From an uncultured Allobosea sp. (GTDB lineage Bacteria > Pseudomonadota > Alphaproteobacteria > Rhizobiales > Beijerinckiaceae), in NCBI RefSeq assembly GCF_945956895.1, contig NZ_CAMFJF010000013.1, forward strand, positions 44,132 through 108,131: a stretch of DNA of 64,000 bases. The letters are read 5' to 3'. Numbering within the stretch: position 1 is the stretch's first letter; each line of letters opens with the position of its first letter. Shown one piece after another: positions 1 to 8,838 of this stretch. The notes under the pieces were generated by a model. That model worked only from the letters and a program-made list of their open reading frames with translations. It was not told the origin of the DNA and made no database searches. The translations under genes were made by a program, and so were the position numbers.

Positions 1-1
1 C

Positions 2-379
2 GATGCCGGCTCGATCAATGCGCAGTACCGTAAGAAGACCGAGCACCAGCTCGCGGTGCGCGCCTATCAGTGGACCAATGCCGATATCGTCGACTGGTTC
101 TTCGCGGCCAAGCGCGCGGGCTACCCCAATGTCTCGATGTTCAACGATCCCGAGGCGGAGAAGCTCAACGACATCGCCATGAACAAGTCGAAGACCTGGG
201 ACGAGCGCGTCGCGAACTTCACGAAGTACCATGAATACGTGCTGTCGCAGTACCCGTTCGCGCCGATCTATCAGCCGGTGCAGAGCCTGGTCTATGGCAA
301 GCGCGTCGTGATGCCCGAGAAGATCCGCGGCATCGGCTTCTCCAGCCAGTCGATGATCGACATCGCCCCGGCCAACTGA
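2..379 (+). CDS. ABC transporter solute-binding protein, family 5 (peptide/nickel type), C-terminal part
   Basis: The window opens inside this gene; the reading frame is open from base 2 to a TGA at 377-379. About 125 C-terminal residues are present. The segment with DWFFAAKRAGYPN, a helix rich in Asp/Glu/Lys and a final stretch with YPFAPIYQPVQ resembles the last lobe of DppA/OppA-like periplasmic binding proteins, which capture peptides or similar solutes for import. Two dipeptide-type permease genes follow on the same strand after a 178-base gap that contains a palindromic repeat, so this is probably the binding protein of that importer. The substrate cannot be told from this fragment. Confidence 0.75.
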   Translation, partial: DAGSINAQYRKKTEHQLAVRAYQWTNADIVDWFFAAKRAGYPNVSMFNDPEAEKLNDIAMNKSKTWDERVANFTKYHEYVLSQYPFAPIYQPVQSLVYGKRVVMPEKIRGIGFSSQSMIDIAPAN

Positions 380-406
380 GCGTGATGATTTTGCGCGGAA
401 ACCCGC

Positions 407-501
407 CGTCATCCCGGGCTTGACCCGGGATCCATCGTCGGGCGCCGAACCCTACGATGGATTCCGGATCGGCGCCGCTTCGCGGCTTGTCCGGAATGAC
501 G
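407..501. repeat. Palindromic intergenic repeat (GTCATCCCGGGC family)
   Basis: The spacer between the binding-protein gene and the first permease starts with CGTCATCCCGGGCTTGACCC and ends with TCCGGAATGACG, with inner inverted segments around GGATCCATCG and CGATGGATTCC. The whole can fold into one long imperfect hairpin. Similar elements lie at 8708-8814, 21122-21167 and 28021-28116. Between genes of one operon such a hairpin could protect the upstream mRNA or reduce downstream expression; that is inference. Confidence 0.75.
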
Positions 502-557
502 CTGAGGTTTTCGCCTCAACCCATCACGCTCCAAAGTCGTCACGCGGGAGATAACCC

Positions 558-1490
558 TTGCTGCGCTTCGCGATCCGGCGCCTCGCCATGCTGGTGCCGG
601 TCTTCCTCGCCGTCTCGCTGGTGATCTTCATGATCATCCATCTCGTGCCGGGCGACCCGCTGGAACATCTGATCCAGGTCGGCTCCTCGCCCGAGCAGCG
701 GGCGCAGATGATCGCCCGCTACGGCCTGGACCAGCCTTTGCTGGTCCAGTACGGGCGCTGGCTCGCCAAGGTCGTCACCGGCGATTTCGGCGACGCCATC
801 GTGATGCGCCAGCCGGTATCGCAGCTCATCGCCGAGAACATGCCGCATAGCCTGGCGCTCGGCGGCACGGCGTTGATCTTCTCGACCGTGGTCGGGATCG
901 TCACCGGCGTGCTCGCCGCCTCCTTCCGCGACAGTCTGTTCGACCGGGCGGTGATGGGCTTCATCCTGCTGGGATCGACCCTGCCGAGCTTCTGGCTGGC
1001 GCTATTGATGATCCTGATGTTCGCCGTGCAGTTCGAATGGTTCCCGGTCTCGGGCGCCCGGACATGGGACGCGCTGGTGCTGCCGGCGCTGACCATCGGC
1101 ATCGGCGGCACGGCACTGATCGCCCGCGTCACCCGCGCGGCGATGGTCGAGATCTCGCAGCGGGATTTCGTGCGCGTGCTGCAGGCCAAGGGCGTGCCGT
1201 TCTGGCGCATCCAGCTCCGCCATATCCTGCAGCAGGCGATGCTGCCGGTGATGACCATTCTCGGCTTGCGCATCGGCTGGATTCTCGGCGGCGCGGTCAC
1301 GGTCGAATATGTCTTCGCCCGGCCGGGGCTCGGTTCGCTGCTGATCACGGGGCTCGGCCAGCGCGACTACCCGCTGGTGCAGGGCTGCCTGCTGATGCTG
1401 GCGATCGCGGTGATGCTCGGCACGCTGATCGGCGATCTCGCCCAGGCGGCGCTCGATCCGCGCCTGCGTGAAGCCATGGGTGCCCGATGA
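558..1490 (+). CDS. ABC transporter permease, dipeptide type (DppB-like)
   Basis: This 310-residue inner-membrane protein forms half of the channel of a peptide/nickel-type importer. It opens with the family's usual hydrophobic N-terminus (RRLAMLVPVFLAVSLVIFMI) followed by HLVPGDPLE, has about six membrane segments, and carries the EAA-type cytoplasmic loop around residues 205-225 (RVLQAKGVPFWRIQLRHILQQA) that touches the ATPase. The start is TTG at 558, supported by GGGAG at 546-550. The next permease overlaps it by four bases (ATGA), showing translational coupling. No ATPase gene is in the window, so it must lie upstream or elsewhere. Confidence 0.9.
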   Translation: MLRFAIRRLAMLVPVFLAVSLVIFMIIHLVPGDPLEHLIQVGSSPEQRAQMIARYGLDQPLLVQYGRWLAKVVTGDFGDAIVMRQPVSQLIAENMPHSLALGGTALIFSTVVGIVTGVLAASFRDSLFDRAVMGFILLGSTLPSFWLALLMILMFAVQFEWFPVSGARTWDALVLPALTIGIGGTALIARVTRAAMVEISQRDFVRVLQAKGVPFWRIQLRHILQQAMLPVMTILGLRIGWILGGAVTVEYVFARPGLGSLLITGLGQRDYPLVQGCLLMLAIAVMLGTLIGDLAQAALDPRLREAMGAR

Positions 1491-2332
1491 GCCGCTCGTC
1501 CCTCGCCGGTCGCATCCTCCGGTCGCCACGCGGCGTCATCTGCGCGCTGTTCCTGCTCGTACTCGCCCTCTGCGCGATGTTCGCGCCCTGGATCGCGCCC
1601 TATGACTATGCCGCGCAGAAGCTCTCCATGGCCAACACGCCGCCGTCAGTCGCGCATTGGCTCGGCACCGACGAGTTCGGGCGCGACCTGCTCTCGCGGA
1701 TCATCCAGGGGGCGCGAACCTCGCTCAGCGTCAGCGTGCTCTCGATCGCACTCTCGGTATTGATGGGCGCGACGCTCGGCGCCGCCGCCGGCTATTTCGG
1801 CGGCGTCTTCGACAAGATCGTCACCGTTTTCGTCGACCTGACCTGGTCCTTCCCGGAAATCCTGCTGGCGCTGATCCTGATCGCGATCCTCGGACCCGGG
1901 CTGCATTCGACGGCGATCGCCATCGCCATCGCCTATCTCGCGCAATTCACCCGGCTGACGCGGGCGCAGGTGATGGCGCTGAAGGGCGAACTCTTCGTCG
2001 ACGCGGCGGTGACGGCGGGCGCACGGCCGGCCCGCGTGCTCTTCCTGCATCTCCTGCCCAATGCGATGACGCCGGTCATCGTCGCCGGCATGCTGGCGAC
2101 GGGTGATGCGATCGTGCTCGAAGCGACGCTCGGCTTCTTCGGGCTGGGCGCCCAACCGCCCGTGCCGAGCTGGGGGGCGATGATGAGCTCCGGCACCGCG
2201 CAGATCTTCATCGCGCCCTGGATCATCATCTTCCCCGGCCTCGTCATCGCCGCGGCCGTCATCGCCATCAATGTCTTCGGCGATGCGCTGATCGAGGCGC
2301 TCGATATCCGCCGCCCGCTGAGAGACGGCTGA
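1487..2332 (+). CDS. ABC transporter permease, dipeptide type (DppC-like)
   Basis: This 281-residue protein is the second membrane subunit of the importer. It has the DppC layout: a single N-terminal membrane helix (residues 18-38), a periplasmic segment with HWLGTDEFGRDLLSR, which is the family signature, and five more membrane helices. The EAA loop is at about residues 170-190 (DAAVTAGARPARVLFLHLLPN). Its ATG overlaps the stop of the preceding permease. An M81 peptidase follows after 37 bases and is probably co-transcribed, which suggests that the imported compound is peptide-like. Confidence 0.9.
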   Translation: MSRSSLAGRILRSPRGVICALFLLVLALCAMFAPWIAPYDYAAQKLSMANTPPSVAHWLGTDEFGRDLLSRIIQGARTSLSVSVLSIALSVLMGATLGAAAGYFGGVFDKIVTVFVDLTWSFPEILLALILIAILGPGLHSTAIAIAIAYLAQFTRLTRAQVMALKGELFVDAAVTAGARPARVLFLHLLPNAMTPVIVAGMLATGDAIVLEATLGFFGLGAQPPVPSWGAMMSSGTAQIFIAPWIIIFPGLVIAAAVIAINVFGDALIEALDIRRPLRDG

Positions 2333-2369
2333 GACGACAAGAAATGCGCGAAACAGCCAGAGGAACGCC

Positions 2370-3857
2370 ATGAGCTTCACCGTCCTGACCGCCGAGTTCT
2401 CGCACGAGAGCAACACCTTCAGCCGCTGCCCGGCCGATTACGCGGCCTTCATGGATCGTGGCATCAGCCTCGGAGAAGACGCGGTCGCCGCGCGGGGCGA
2501 GGCCAACACGCCGATCGCCGGCTTCCTCGATATCGGCCGCCCGGCCGGGTGGAAGGTCATCCACGCGATCAGCGCTGCCGCCCAGCCCTCCGGCCCGGTG
2601 ACGCGCGATGCCTTCGACAAGATCGCCGGCGTCATCGTCGAGGCGGCGAAGGCCCATGCCGGCAAGATCGACGGCGTGCTGCTCGGCCTGCACGGCGCGA
2701 TGGTCACGGAGTTCTGCGAAGACGGGGAGGGCGAGTTGCTCGAGCGCGTCCGCGCCGTGCTTGGGCCGGACGTGCCGATCGGCGTCACGCTCGATCCCCA
2801 TGCCAATGTCACTCGCAAGATGACCGAGCTCGCCAATATCGTCGTCTCCTACAAGACCTATCCGCATGTCGATATGCGCGAGATCGGCAAGCTCGCCGCC
2901 GGCATCCTGCAGCGGACCATGACGGGCGAGATCAAGCCTGTGACGCTGCGCGCCGAGCTACCGATGCTGGAGGAGGTCAATGGCGGGCGCACCGATATCG
3001 GCCCGATGGTCGAGCGCATCGCCAAGGCCAAGGCCTATGAGCAGGAGACCGGCGTCTTCGCCGTCAGCGTCAATGGCGGCTTCGGCAATGCCGATATCCA
3101 CGAGGTTGGGCCGACCGTGCTCATCACCTGCGAGGGGGATCGCGAGAAACATCAGGCCTTCGCCGAGGCGCTGGTCGACGACATGTGGCAGCGCCGCTTC
3201 GAGAAGGTCACGGATTTCCTCTCGGTCGAGGACGCGGTGACGGAGGCCAAGTCCTATGTCGCAACGAAGGGGCCGCTGATCATCGCCGACTACGCCGACA
3301 ATCCCGGAGGCGGCGGCTATGGCGACGCGACCGGCCTGCTCAAGGGCATGATCGCGGCCGATCTCAAGGATGCCTGCTTCGGCCCGATGGTCGATCCGGA
3401 GGTCGCGGCCGAACTGCGCAAGGGCAAGCCGGGCGCGACGGTCTCGGTCCGGCTCGGCGGCAAGGTCGATCCCGGGATCGGCGGCGGGCCGCTCGACCTC
3501 ACCGGCACGCTCGTCAGCGTCAGCGACGGCACTTATGTCGGCGACGGCCCGATGATCGGCGGCTTGCAGGCGAGCTGGGGACCCTGCGCCGTGCTGCGCG
3601 TCGGCGATATCGAGATCCTCATCACCACCATCCGCGCGCAGATGAACGACCTGCAGCAGTTCCGCGCCTTCGGCATCGATCCGGCGGCGAAGCGCGTTGT
3701 CGGGTTGAAGTCGATGCAGCACTTCCGTGCCGCCTTCGAGCCGATCGCCGGCAAGGTGACGGTCTGCGATAGCGGGGCGCTGTGCACGCCCGATCTCAGC
3801 AAGCTGCCCTATCGCCGGGTGCGGCGGCCGCTCTATCCGCTCGACAAGGTGGCGTGA
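2370..3857 (+). CDS. M81 family metallopeptidase (MlrC-like)
   Basis: This 495-residue cytoplasmic enzyme belongs to the M81/MlrC family, named after the enzyme of microcystin breakdown that cuts small linear peptides. The N-terminal motif AEFSHESNTFS (residues 8-18), LLGLHGAM near 107-114 and LDPHAN near 147-152 contain the likely metal-binding His, Glu and Asp residues. The conserved segment ADYADNPGGGGYGD lies in the middle, and the C-terminal MlrC domain follows. The length is normal for the family. The start is ATG with GAGG about ten bases upstream. Sitting directly behind two peptide-type permeases, it probably hydrolyses what they import. The true substrate is unknown, and microcystin should not be assumed. 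Confidence 0.85.
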   Translation: MSFTVLTAEFSHESNTFSRCPADYAAFMDRGISLGEDAVAARGEANTPIAGFLDIGRPAGWKVIHAISAAAQPSGPVTRDAFDKIAGVIVEAAKAHAGKIDGVLLGLHGAMVTEFCEDGEGELLERVRAVLGPDVPIGVTLDPHANVTRKMTELANIVVSYKTYPHVDMREIGKLAAGILQRTMTGEIKPVTLRAELPMLEEVNGGRTDIGPMVERIAKAKAYEQETGVFAVSVNGGFGNADIHEVGPTVLITCEGDREKHQAFAEALVDDMWQRRFEKVTDFLSVEDAVTEAKSYVATKGPLIIADYADNPGGGGYGDATGLLKGMIAADLKDACFGPMVDPEVAAELRKGKPGATVSVRLGGKVDPGIGGGPLDLTGTLVSVSDGTYVGDGPMIGGLQASWGPCAVLRVGDIEILITTIRAQMNDLQQFRAFGIDPAAKRVVGLKSMQHFRAAFEPIAGKVTVCDSGALCTPDLSKLPYRRVRRPLYPLDKVA

Positions 3858-3864
3858 GAAGGCG

Positions 3865-3890
3865 CCCGCTCCCGTTCAAGCGGGAGCGGG
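3865..3890. terminator. Bidirectional hairpin between convergent genes
   Basis: A perfect 10-bp stem (CCCGCTCCCG, loop TTCAAG, CGGGAGCGGG) lies between the M81 peptidase and the TRAP permease, whose stop codon is in the loop. There is no T run, so simple intrinsic termination is uncertain, but its placement between convergent genes fits a terminator. Confidence 0.55.
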
Positions 3891-6041
3891 GACGGCCTTG
3901 CGGGCGATGACCTGCCTGAGCAGGACGGGCGCGCCGATGATGAGACCAGCCACGATCGAATAGGGCGTGGCCAGAATCATCGGTAGGGCCGCGACGGCGA
4001 GGACGAGCCGCTCCCACATCACCAGCGGTGCCAGGAGCCATCCGGAGAAGGCGGCCGAGAGCAGGGTGATGCTGGCGAAGCAGGCGGCGGTCGAGCCGAC
4101 GAACTCCGTCCAGGTAAAGCCCGGCGCCATGATCAGCATCGATGGCGAGAACACGAAGACGAAGGGCACCAGCACCTTGCCGAGCGCGAGCCGGAAGGCG
4201 GTGTTGCCGGTCTTGAACGGGTCGGCGCCGGCCATGCTCGCCCCGGCATAGGCGGCGATTGCCACCGGTGGCGTGATGTCGGCGAGGACGCCGTAATAGA
4301 ACACGAAGAAATGCGCCACGAGCGGGTTGACGCCGAGCATGCCGAGCGCGGGCGCCGCCACCGTCACCATGATGATGTAGTTCGCCGTGGTCGGGACGCC
4401 GCAGCCGAGCAGGATGCAGACCATGCCGGTCAGCAGCAGCGTGAAGAACAGCGTCGCGCTCTTGATGTCGAAGGGCAGGAACGGGACGATGTTCAGCAGG
4501 CCCTTGGCCCATTGATCGGCGAGCGAGGTCACGATCCAGGAGATCTTGAAGCCGACGCCGGTCAGCGTGACCACGCCGACGATGATGCCGACGGTCGCAG
4601 CCGCAGCGCCGACGCCGATCGCGTATTTCGCGCCGAGGACGAAGGCATCGACCATGTCGTTGACGCGCCTGCGGCCCTCGGCCGAGCGCAGCAGCACGCC
4701 ATGGGCCATGACGGCGAAGGCGGCAATGACCAGCGCCGCGTTGACGCCCGGCACGCGCAGGATTTCGGTCGGCGCGACGATGCCGATGGCGAGCGCCAGA
4801 GCCAGCGCCGCGCCGGCGCGGTAATGCGCGAGGCCGACCAGCATGCAGCCGGTGATGCCCCAGAAGGCCGCGAGATAGGGCGTGTAGCCGGTGAAGAGCA
4901 CGACGATCAGCGCGAAGAGCGGCGCGATCGTCGGCCAGTCGCGGGCGAAGACCTCGCGCAGCTTCGGCGCCTCGGCATCGGTCATGCCGCGCATGCCGTT
5001 GCGACGTGCCTCGAAATGCACCTGCATCAGTACGCCGAAGAAATGCATGATGGCCGGCACGATCGCGGCGATCACGATGGTCGCATAGGGCAGGTTGAGG
5101 AACTCGACCATCAGGAAGGCGGCGGCGCCCATGATGGGCGGTGTGATCTGGCCGCCGGTCGCGGCGGTCGATTCCACCGCCGCCGCGAAATGGCGCTGGT
5201 AGCCGAGGCGGATCATCATCGGGATGGTGAGCGAGCCGACGGTCACCGTGTTGGCCACGGAGGAGCCGGAGATCATCCCGAACAGGGCCGAGCCGAAGAT
5301 CGAAACCTTGGCCGGGCCGCCGGCGAAGCGGCCGGCGACGGCGGCGGCGACGCCGAGGAAGAGGCGGCCGAGGCCGATGCGCGTCGCCAGCACGCCGAAC
5401 AGCACGAAATGGAAGACATAGGTCGCGACGACGCCCAGCGCGACGCCATAGACGCCCTGGCTGGTCAGGTAGAGATGGTTGACGAGGTTCGACCAGGTCG
5501 CGCCCGGATGCAGGAAGATGCCGGGGAACCAGTTGCCGAAGATCGCATAGATGATGGCGAAGAGCGCGATCAGCGGCAGGCCCCAGCCGATGGCACGTCG
5601 CGTCGCCTCGATCATCAGGACGATGGTGATCGTGCCCATCGCGACGTCAAGCGGCGAGGGATTGCCGACGCGGAAGGCGAGGTCCTCGAAGATCCACGGC
5701 ACATAGAGGCTGGCGACGGCGACCGCGATCGCGCAGATCCAGTCATAGAGTGGCACGCCGCCGGGGCGGAAAACGGTCGAGGGATGGACGGTCCCGGCCT
5801 CGCTCTTGCGGGCGGCGAAGACGAGGAAGATCAGCCCGAGCACGAAGGCGAGGTGGATGCCGCGATGAGTGGTCTCACGCAGCAGGCCGAAGCCGGCGGT
5901 GTAGTAGTGGAAGGCCGAGAGGGCGAGCAGCAGGCCGCCGATCAGCAGCGCGGTGCCATGCGGCACCTTGCGGAACTGCATCTCCGGATCGAGTTCTTCC
6001 TCGAGCTTGGCGAGTTCGGCGGCGGAGGGCTGGGTCGTCAT
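3876..6041 (-). CDS. TRAP transporter permease, fused small and large subunits (DctQM type, TAXI class)
   Basis: This 721-residue inner-membrane protein drives secondary uptake of a carboxylate-like solute using an ion gradient. The N-terminal third holds about four to five membrane helices equivalent to the small subunit, and the remainder is a DctM-like large subunit with glycine-rich signatures such as SGSSVANTVTVGS, ATGGQITPPIMGAAAF and GCGVPTTANYI. Fused permeases of this kind usually partner TAXI binding proteins, and one is encoded just upstream on the same strand. I start it at the ATG at 6041 (MTTQPSAAELAK), because the open frame before it runs through a palindromic repeat and looks non-coding. 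No strong ribosome-binding site is seen. Confidence 0.9.
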   Translation of the reverse strand: MTTQPSAAELAKLEEELDPEMQFRKVPHGTALLIGGLLLALSAFHYYTAGFGLLRETTHRGIHLAFVLGLIFLVFAARKSEAGTVHPSTVFRPGGVPLYDWICAIAVAVASLYVPWIFEDLAFRVGNPSPLDVAMGTITIVLMIEATRRAIGWGLPLIALFAIIYAIFGNWFPGIFLHPGATWSNLVNHLYLTSQGVYGVALGVVATYVFHFVLFGVLATRIGLGRLFLGVAAAVAGRFAGGPAKVSIFGSALFGMISGSSVANTVTVGSLTIPMMIRLGYQRHFAAAVESTAATGGQITPPIMGAAAFLMVEFLNLPYATIVIAAIVPAIMHFFGVLMQVHFEARRNGMRGMTDAEAPKLREVFARDWPTIAPLFALIVVLFTGYTPYLAAFWGITGCMLVGLAHYRAGAALALALAIGIVAPTEILRVPGVNAALVIAAFAVMAHGVLLRSAEGRRRVNDMVDAFVLGAKYAIGVGAAAATVGIIVGVVTLTGVGFKISWIVTSLADQWAKGLLNIVPFLPFDIKSATLFFTLLLTGMVCILLGCGVPTTANYIIMVTVAAPALGMLGVNPLVAHFFVFYYGVLADITPPVAIAAYAGASMAGADPFKTGNTAFRLALGKVLVPFVFVFSPSMLIMAPGFTWTEFVGSTAACFASITLLSAAFSGWLLAPLVMWERLVLAVAALPMILATPYSIVAGLIIGAPVLLRQVIARKAVPAPA

Positions 6042-6057
6042 GGGATACTCGACGGAG

Positions 6058-6190
6058 GACCCCTCTCCCGGGTGGGAGAGGGGCAGGGGTGAGGGAAGGA
6101 CGGCGAAGAAAAGGACGAGGACGGAGACGTTGCACAGGTATTGGCAACGGCAGGCCCTCACCCCAGCCCTCTCCCATCCGGGAGAGGGAG
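6058..6190. repeat. Pair of inverted CCCTCTCCC-type palindromic repeats
   Basis: Two copies in opposite orientation occupy the spacer between the TAXI gene and the TRAP permease gene. Copy one (6061-6095) has CCCTCTCCC, a short centre and GGGAGAGGG followed by GGGGTGAGGG. Copy two (6155-6188) starts CCCTCACCCC and ends in the same CCCTCTCCC/GGGAGAGGG palindrome. Each can form its own hairpin, and the pair can also form a large one. This could set different mRNA levels for binding protein and permease. Confidence 0.75.
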
Positions 6191-6212
6191 CACGGGCGGT
6201 GGTTCGCGCGCC

Positions 6213-7193
6213 TTACTTGAGCAGGCCGGCTTCCTTGTAGAACTTCTCGGCGCCCGGATGCAGCGGCACGCCCTGCAGGCCCGACAGCGCGGTCTCCTTG
6301 CGGATCACCTTGCCCTTGGCGTGGCCGGCATCGAGCGCGGCGCGGGCCTTGTCGCTCCACAGCCCCTTGGTCACGGCATAGACGGTGTCGGCCGAGATCT
6401 TCGAGGAAGTGACCCAGTGGGCGCCGACCGCGACGGTCTTCACGGCGCCGACATCCTTGTAGGTGCCGGCCGGGATCTCGTCGGCGGCGAAGAAGGGCGA
6501 GTCCTTGGCGAGCTTCTCGGCCGGGGCGCCGGTGATCGGCAGGATGTCGATGCCCGATCCGGTCGAGGCAAGCTCGGAGATCGCCGCGGCCGGGAAGCCG
6601 CCGGTGAAGAAGAAGGCATCGACCGAGCCGTCCTTCATCTTCTCGGCCGCCTGGTTCGGCTTGAGGTACTCGGCGGTGATGTCCTTCTCGGTGACGCCGA
6701 AGGCGGCGAGGATCGCCTTGGCGTTGAGCAGCGTGCCGGAGCCCGGCTCGTCGAGCGAGACCTTCTTGCCCTTGAGATCGGCCACGCTCTTCACGTTCGA
6801 GGCCTTGCGGACGACGAGGTGGACGCTCTCGGGATAGAGATTGGCGATCGAGCGCAGTTCCTCGACCTTCGGCTTGCCTTCATAGACGCCGGTGCCGGAA
6901 TGGGCCCAGAAGGCGACGTCCGCCTGCACGAAGCCGGATTCGGCCGCGCCGCCGACGATGGCGTTGACATTGGCGACCGAGCCGTTGCTGGCGACAGCAG
7001 TCGCGACGAGCTGCGGCGGGGCCGAGATCGCGTTCGCGATCAGGCCGCCGATCGGATAATAGGTGCCGGCCGTGCCGCCAGTGCCGATGCGGAAGAAGGC
7101 CGGGGCCTGGGCGACAGCGATACCGGCCGCCAGCGCTACGGCGCCGAGCGCGAGGCCGGCGGCGGTCAATTTCGAACGAAAACGCAGAGACAT
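6213..7193 (-). CDS. TRAP transporter solute-binding protein, TAXI family
   Basis: This 326-residue periplasmic protein has a clear Sec signal peptide (positive MSLRFRSK, hydrophobic core, AVAQA) and then RIGTGGTAGTYYPIGG, the signature of the TAXI class of TRAP binding proteins. Later segments such as DLKGKKVSLDEPGSGT match the same family. It would deliver its ligand to the fused permease encoded 171 bases downstream. TAXI proteins are often annotated as immunogenic proteins, and known ligands include glutamate-like compounds, but nothing here identifies the ligand. The 264-base region upstream, shared with a divergent MFS gene, must hold the promoters for both; I see no distinct operator there. 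Confidence 0.92.
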   Translation of the reverse strand: MSLRFRSKLTAAGLALGAVALAAGIAVAQAPAFFRIGTGGTAGTYYPIGGLIANAISAPPQLVATAVASNGSVANVNAIVGGAAESGFVQADVAFWAHSGTGVYEGKPKVEELRSIANLYPESVHLVVRKASNVKSVADLKGKKVSLDEPGSGTLLNAKAILAAFGVTEKDITAEYLKPNQAAEKMKDGSVDAFFFTGGFPAAAISELASTGSGIDILPITGAPAEKLAKDSPFFAADEIPAGTYKDVGAVKTVAVGAHWVTSSKISADTVYAVTKGLWSDKARAALDAGHAKGKVIRKETALSGLQGVPLHPGAEKFYKEAGLLK

Positions 7194-7457
7194 TCAGTCA
7201 ACCTCCCATGAAAGCGGGCAATCTCGGCAGGATTGGGCGCGGGATCAATCAGAAATTCGACTCGCTGGGGGCGATCAACAGCGATCTGGCCGGATTTGAC
7301 GACTTTCGGGGCGCGAAAGCGTGGCCAGGCATGCAGTGAGGGCATTGCCGTGGTGCCGGCTCTTGAAATTGTGCGGGCGGCGGCGATCCTCTAGAGCCTT
7401 CGACCGCGTCACGAGGCAGGAATCAGCCTGCCGGTGATGCCGCGGGACTAAGCCCAG

Positions 7458-8681
7458 ATGACCGCCAGCGCGACGACCGCTTCCCTGCCGCAACGGGCCA
7501 TGATGCCGGTGCTGATCGCGCTCAGCGTGACGCATCTGCTCAACGACATGATCCAGTCGCTGATCCCGGCGATCTATCCGATCATCAAGGAATCCTACCA
7601 GCTCGATTTCGGCCAGATCGGCCTGATCACGCTGACCTTCCAGGTCTCGGCCTCGCTGCTGCAGCCGGCGGTCGGGCTCTATACCGACAAGCACCCGATG
7701 CCCTATTCGATGGTGGTCGGCATGGGCTTCACGCTCTCGGGGCTGATCGGGCTGGCCTATGCCGGCAGCTACGGGTTCCTGCTGCTCTCGGCGGCCTGCG
7801 TCGGCATCGGCTCCTCGATCTTCCATCCCGAAGCGACGCGCATGGCGCGCAACGCCTCCGGCGGTCAGCACGGCCTGGCGCAGGGCATCTTCCAGGTCGG
7901 CGGGCAGACAGGCGGGGCGCTCGGGCCGCTGCTGGCGGCCTTCATCATCGTGCCGCGCGGGCAGGGGAGTCTCGCCTGGTTCTCGGTCGCGGCGCTCGTC
8001 GCGATGATGCTGATGGTCTGGACGGCGGCGAGCTATGCGAAGCTGGACAGGGCGCGCCCGCCCAAACCTGCGGCGGCGAGCGCAGCACCGGCTCGGCCGG
8101 GCAAGCGCTCGGTCGCCTTCGCGATCGCGATCCTGATCATCCTGCTGTTCTCGAAGAACGCCTATTCGGCGAGCTTCTCGTCATTCTACACCTTCTACCT
8201 GATCGGCAAGTTCGGCATCTCCGTGCAGAACTCGCAGGTGATGCTGTTCCTGTTCCTCGCCTCCTCGGCGGCAGGTGCGCTCGGCGGCGGCATGCTGGGC
8301 GACCGCATCGGCCGCAACAAGATCATCTGGTTCTCGATCCTGGGCGCGCTGCCCTTCACGCTGATCCTGCCCTATGCTGATCTGTTCTGGACGGGCGTGC
8401 TGACGATCCTGATCAACCTGATCATGTCGAGCGCCTTCGCCGCGATCCTGATCTATGCGCTGGAGCTGCTGCCCGGTCGCGTCGGGCTGGTCGGCGGCGT
8501 CTTCTACGGCCTGTCCTTCGGGCTTGGCGGGCTTGCCGCCGCGCTGCTCGGCGAGTTCGCCGACCATCTCGGGATCGAGATGGTCTACAGGCTCTGCTCG
8601 TTCATTCCGCTGATGGGCCTGCTCGCCTGGTTCCTGCCGCGGCTCAGCGAGGGCACGCGCGGCGCCAGGGTCGGGCATTAG
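7458..8681 (+). CDS. MFS efflux transporter, fosmidomycin-resistance (Fsr) family
   Basis: This 407-residue protein has about twelve membrane helices in two halves separated by a polar linker near residues 195-220 (KPAAASAAPARPGKRS). The N-terminal part with SVTHLLNDMIQSLIPAIYP and the first cytoplasmic loop with LYTDKHPMPYSM are typical of Fsr-type exporters, which in E. coli confer fosmidomycin resistance. The C-terminal half has GGMLGDRIGRNK, the second MFS loop signature. It stands alone, divergent from the TRAP-TAXI genes. The natural substrate is unknown. Confidence 0.88.
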   Translation: MTASATTASLPQRAMMPVLIALSVTHLLNDMIQSLIPAIYPIIKESYQLDFGQIGLITLTFQVSASLLQPAVGLYTDKHPMPYSMVVGMGFTLSGLIGLAYAGSYGFLLLSAACVGIGSSIFHPEATRMARNASGGQHGLAQGIFQVGGQTGGALGPLLAAFIIVPRGQGSLAWFSVAALVAMMLMVWTAASYAKLDRARPPKPAAASAAPARPGKRSVAFAIAILIILLFSKNAYSASFSSFYTFYLIGKFGISVQNSQVMLFLFLASSAAGALGGGMLGDRIGRNKIIWFSILGALPFTLILPYADLFWTGVLTILINLIMSSAFAAILIYALELLPGRVGLVGGVFYGLSFGLGGLAAALLGEFADHLGIEMVYRLCSFIPLMGLLAWFLPRLSEGTRGARVGH

Positions 8682-8707
8682 GTCCGACAAGCAATACCAC
8701 CGGAACC

Positions 8708-8814
8708 ACGCGGTCATCCCGGGCTTGGACCCGGGATCCATTCCTGAGCGCTGCTGATCAAGGTTCAGGCATGGACCCCGGATCTTCGCTTCGCTCCGTC
8801 CGGGATGACCGCGT
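8708..8814. repeat. Palindromic intergenic repeat
   Basis: The outer arms ACGCGGTCATCCCGG and CCGGGATGACCGCGT are perfect 15-base inverted repeats, with a second inner pairing around GGATCCAT and ATGGACC. It sits between the convergent MFS and superoxide dismutase genes, where a long hairpin could serve both as a terminator. It belongs to the same family as 407-501. Confidence 0.8.
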
Positions 8815-8838
8815 TTCTGGGAGTAGAAGTCGGAAGGC

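Noticed and set aside
4311..6092. A 593-codon plus-strand frame across the TRAP permease
   Set aside because: It is antisense to a clear permease, and its product is a low-complexity run of Asp, Glu, Arg and His.
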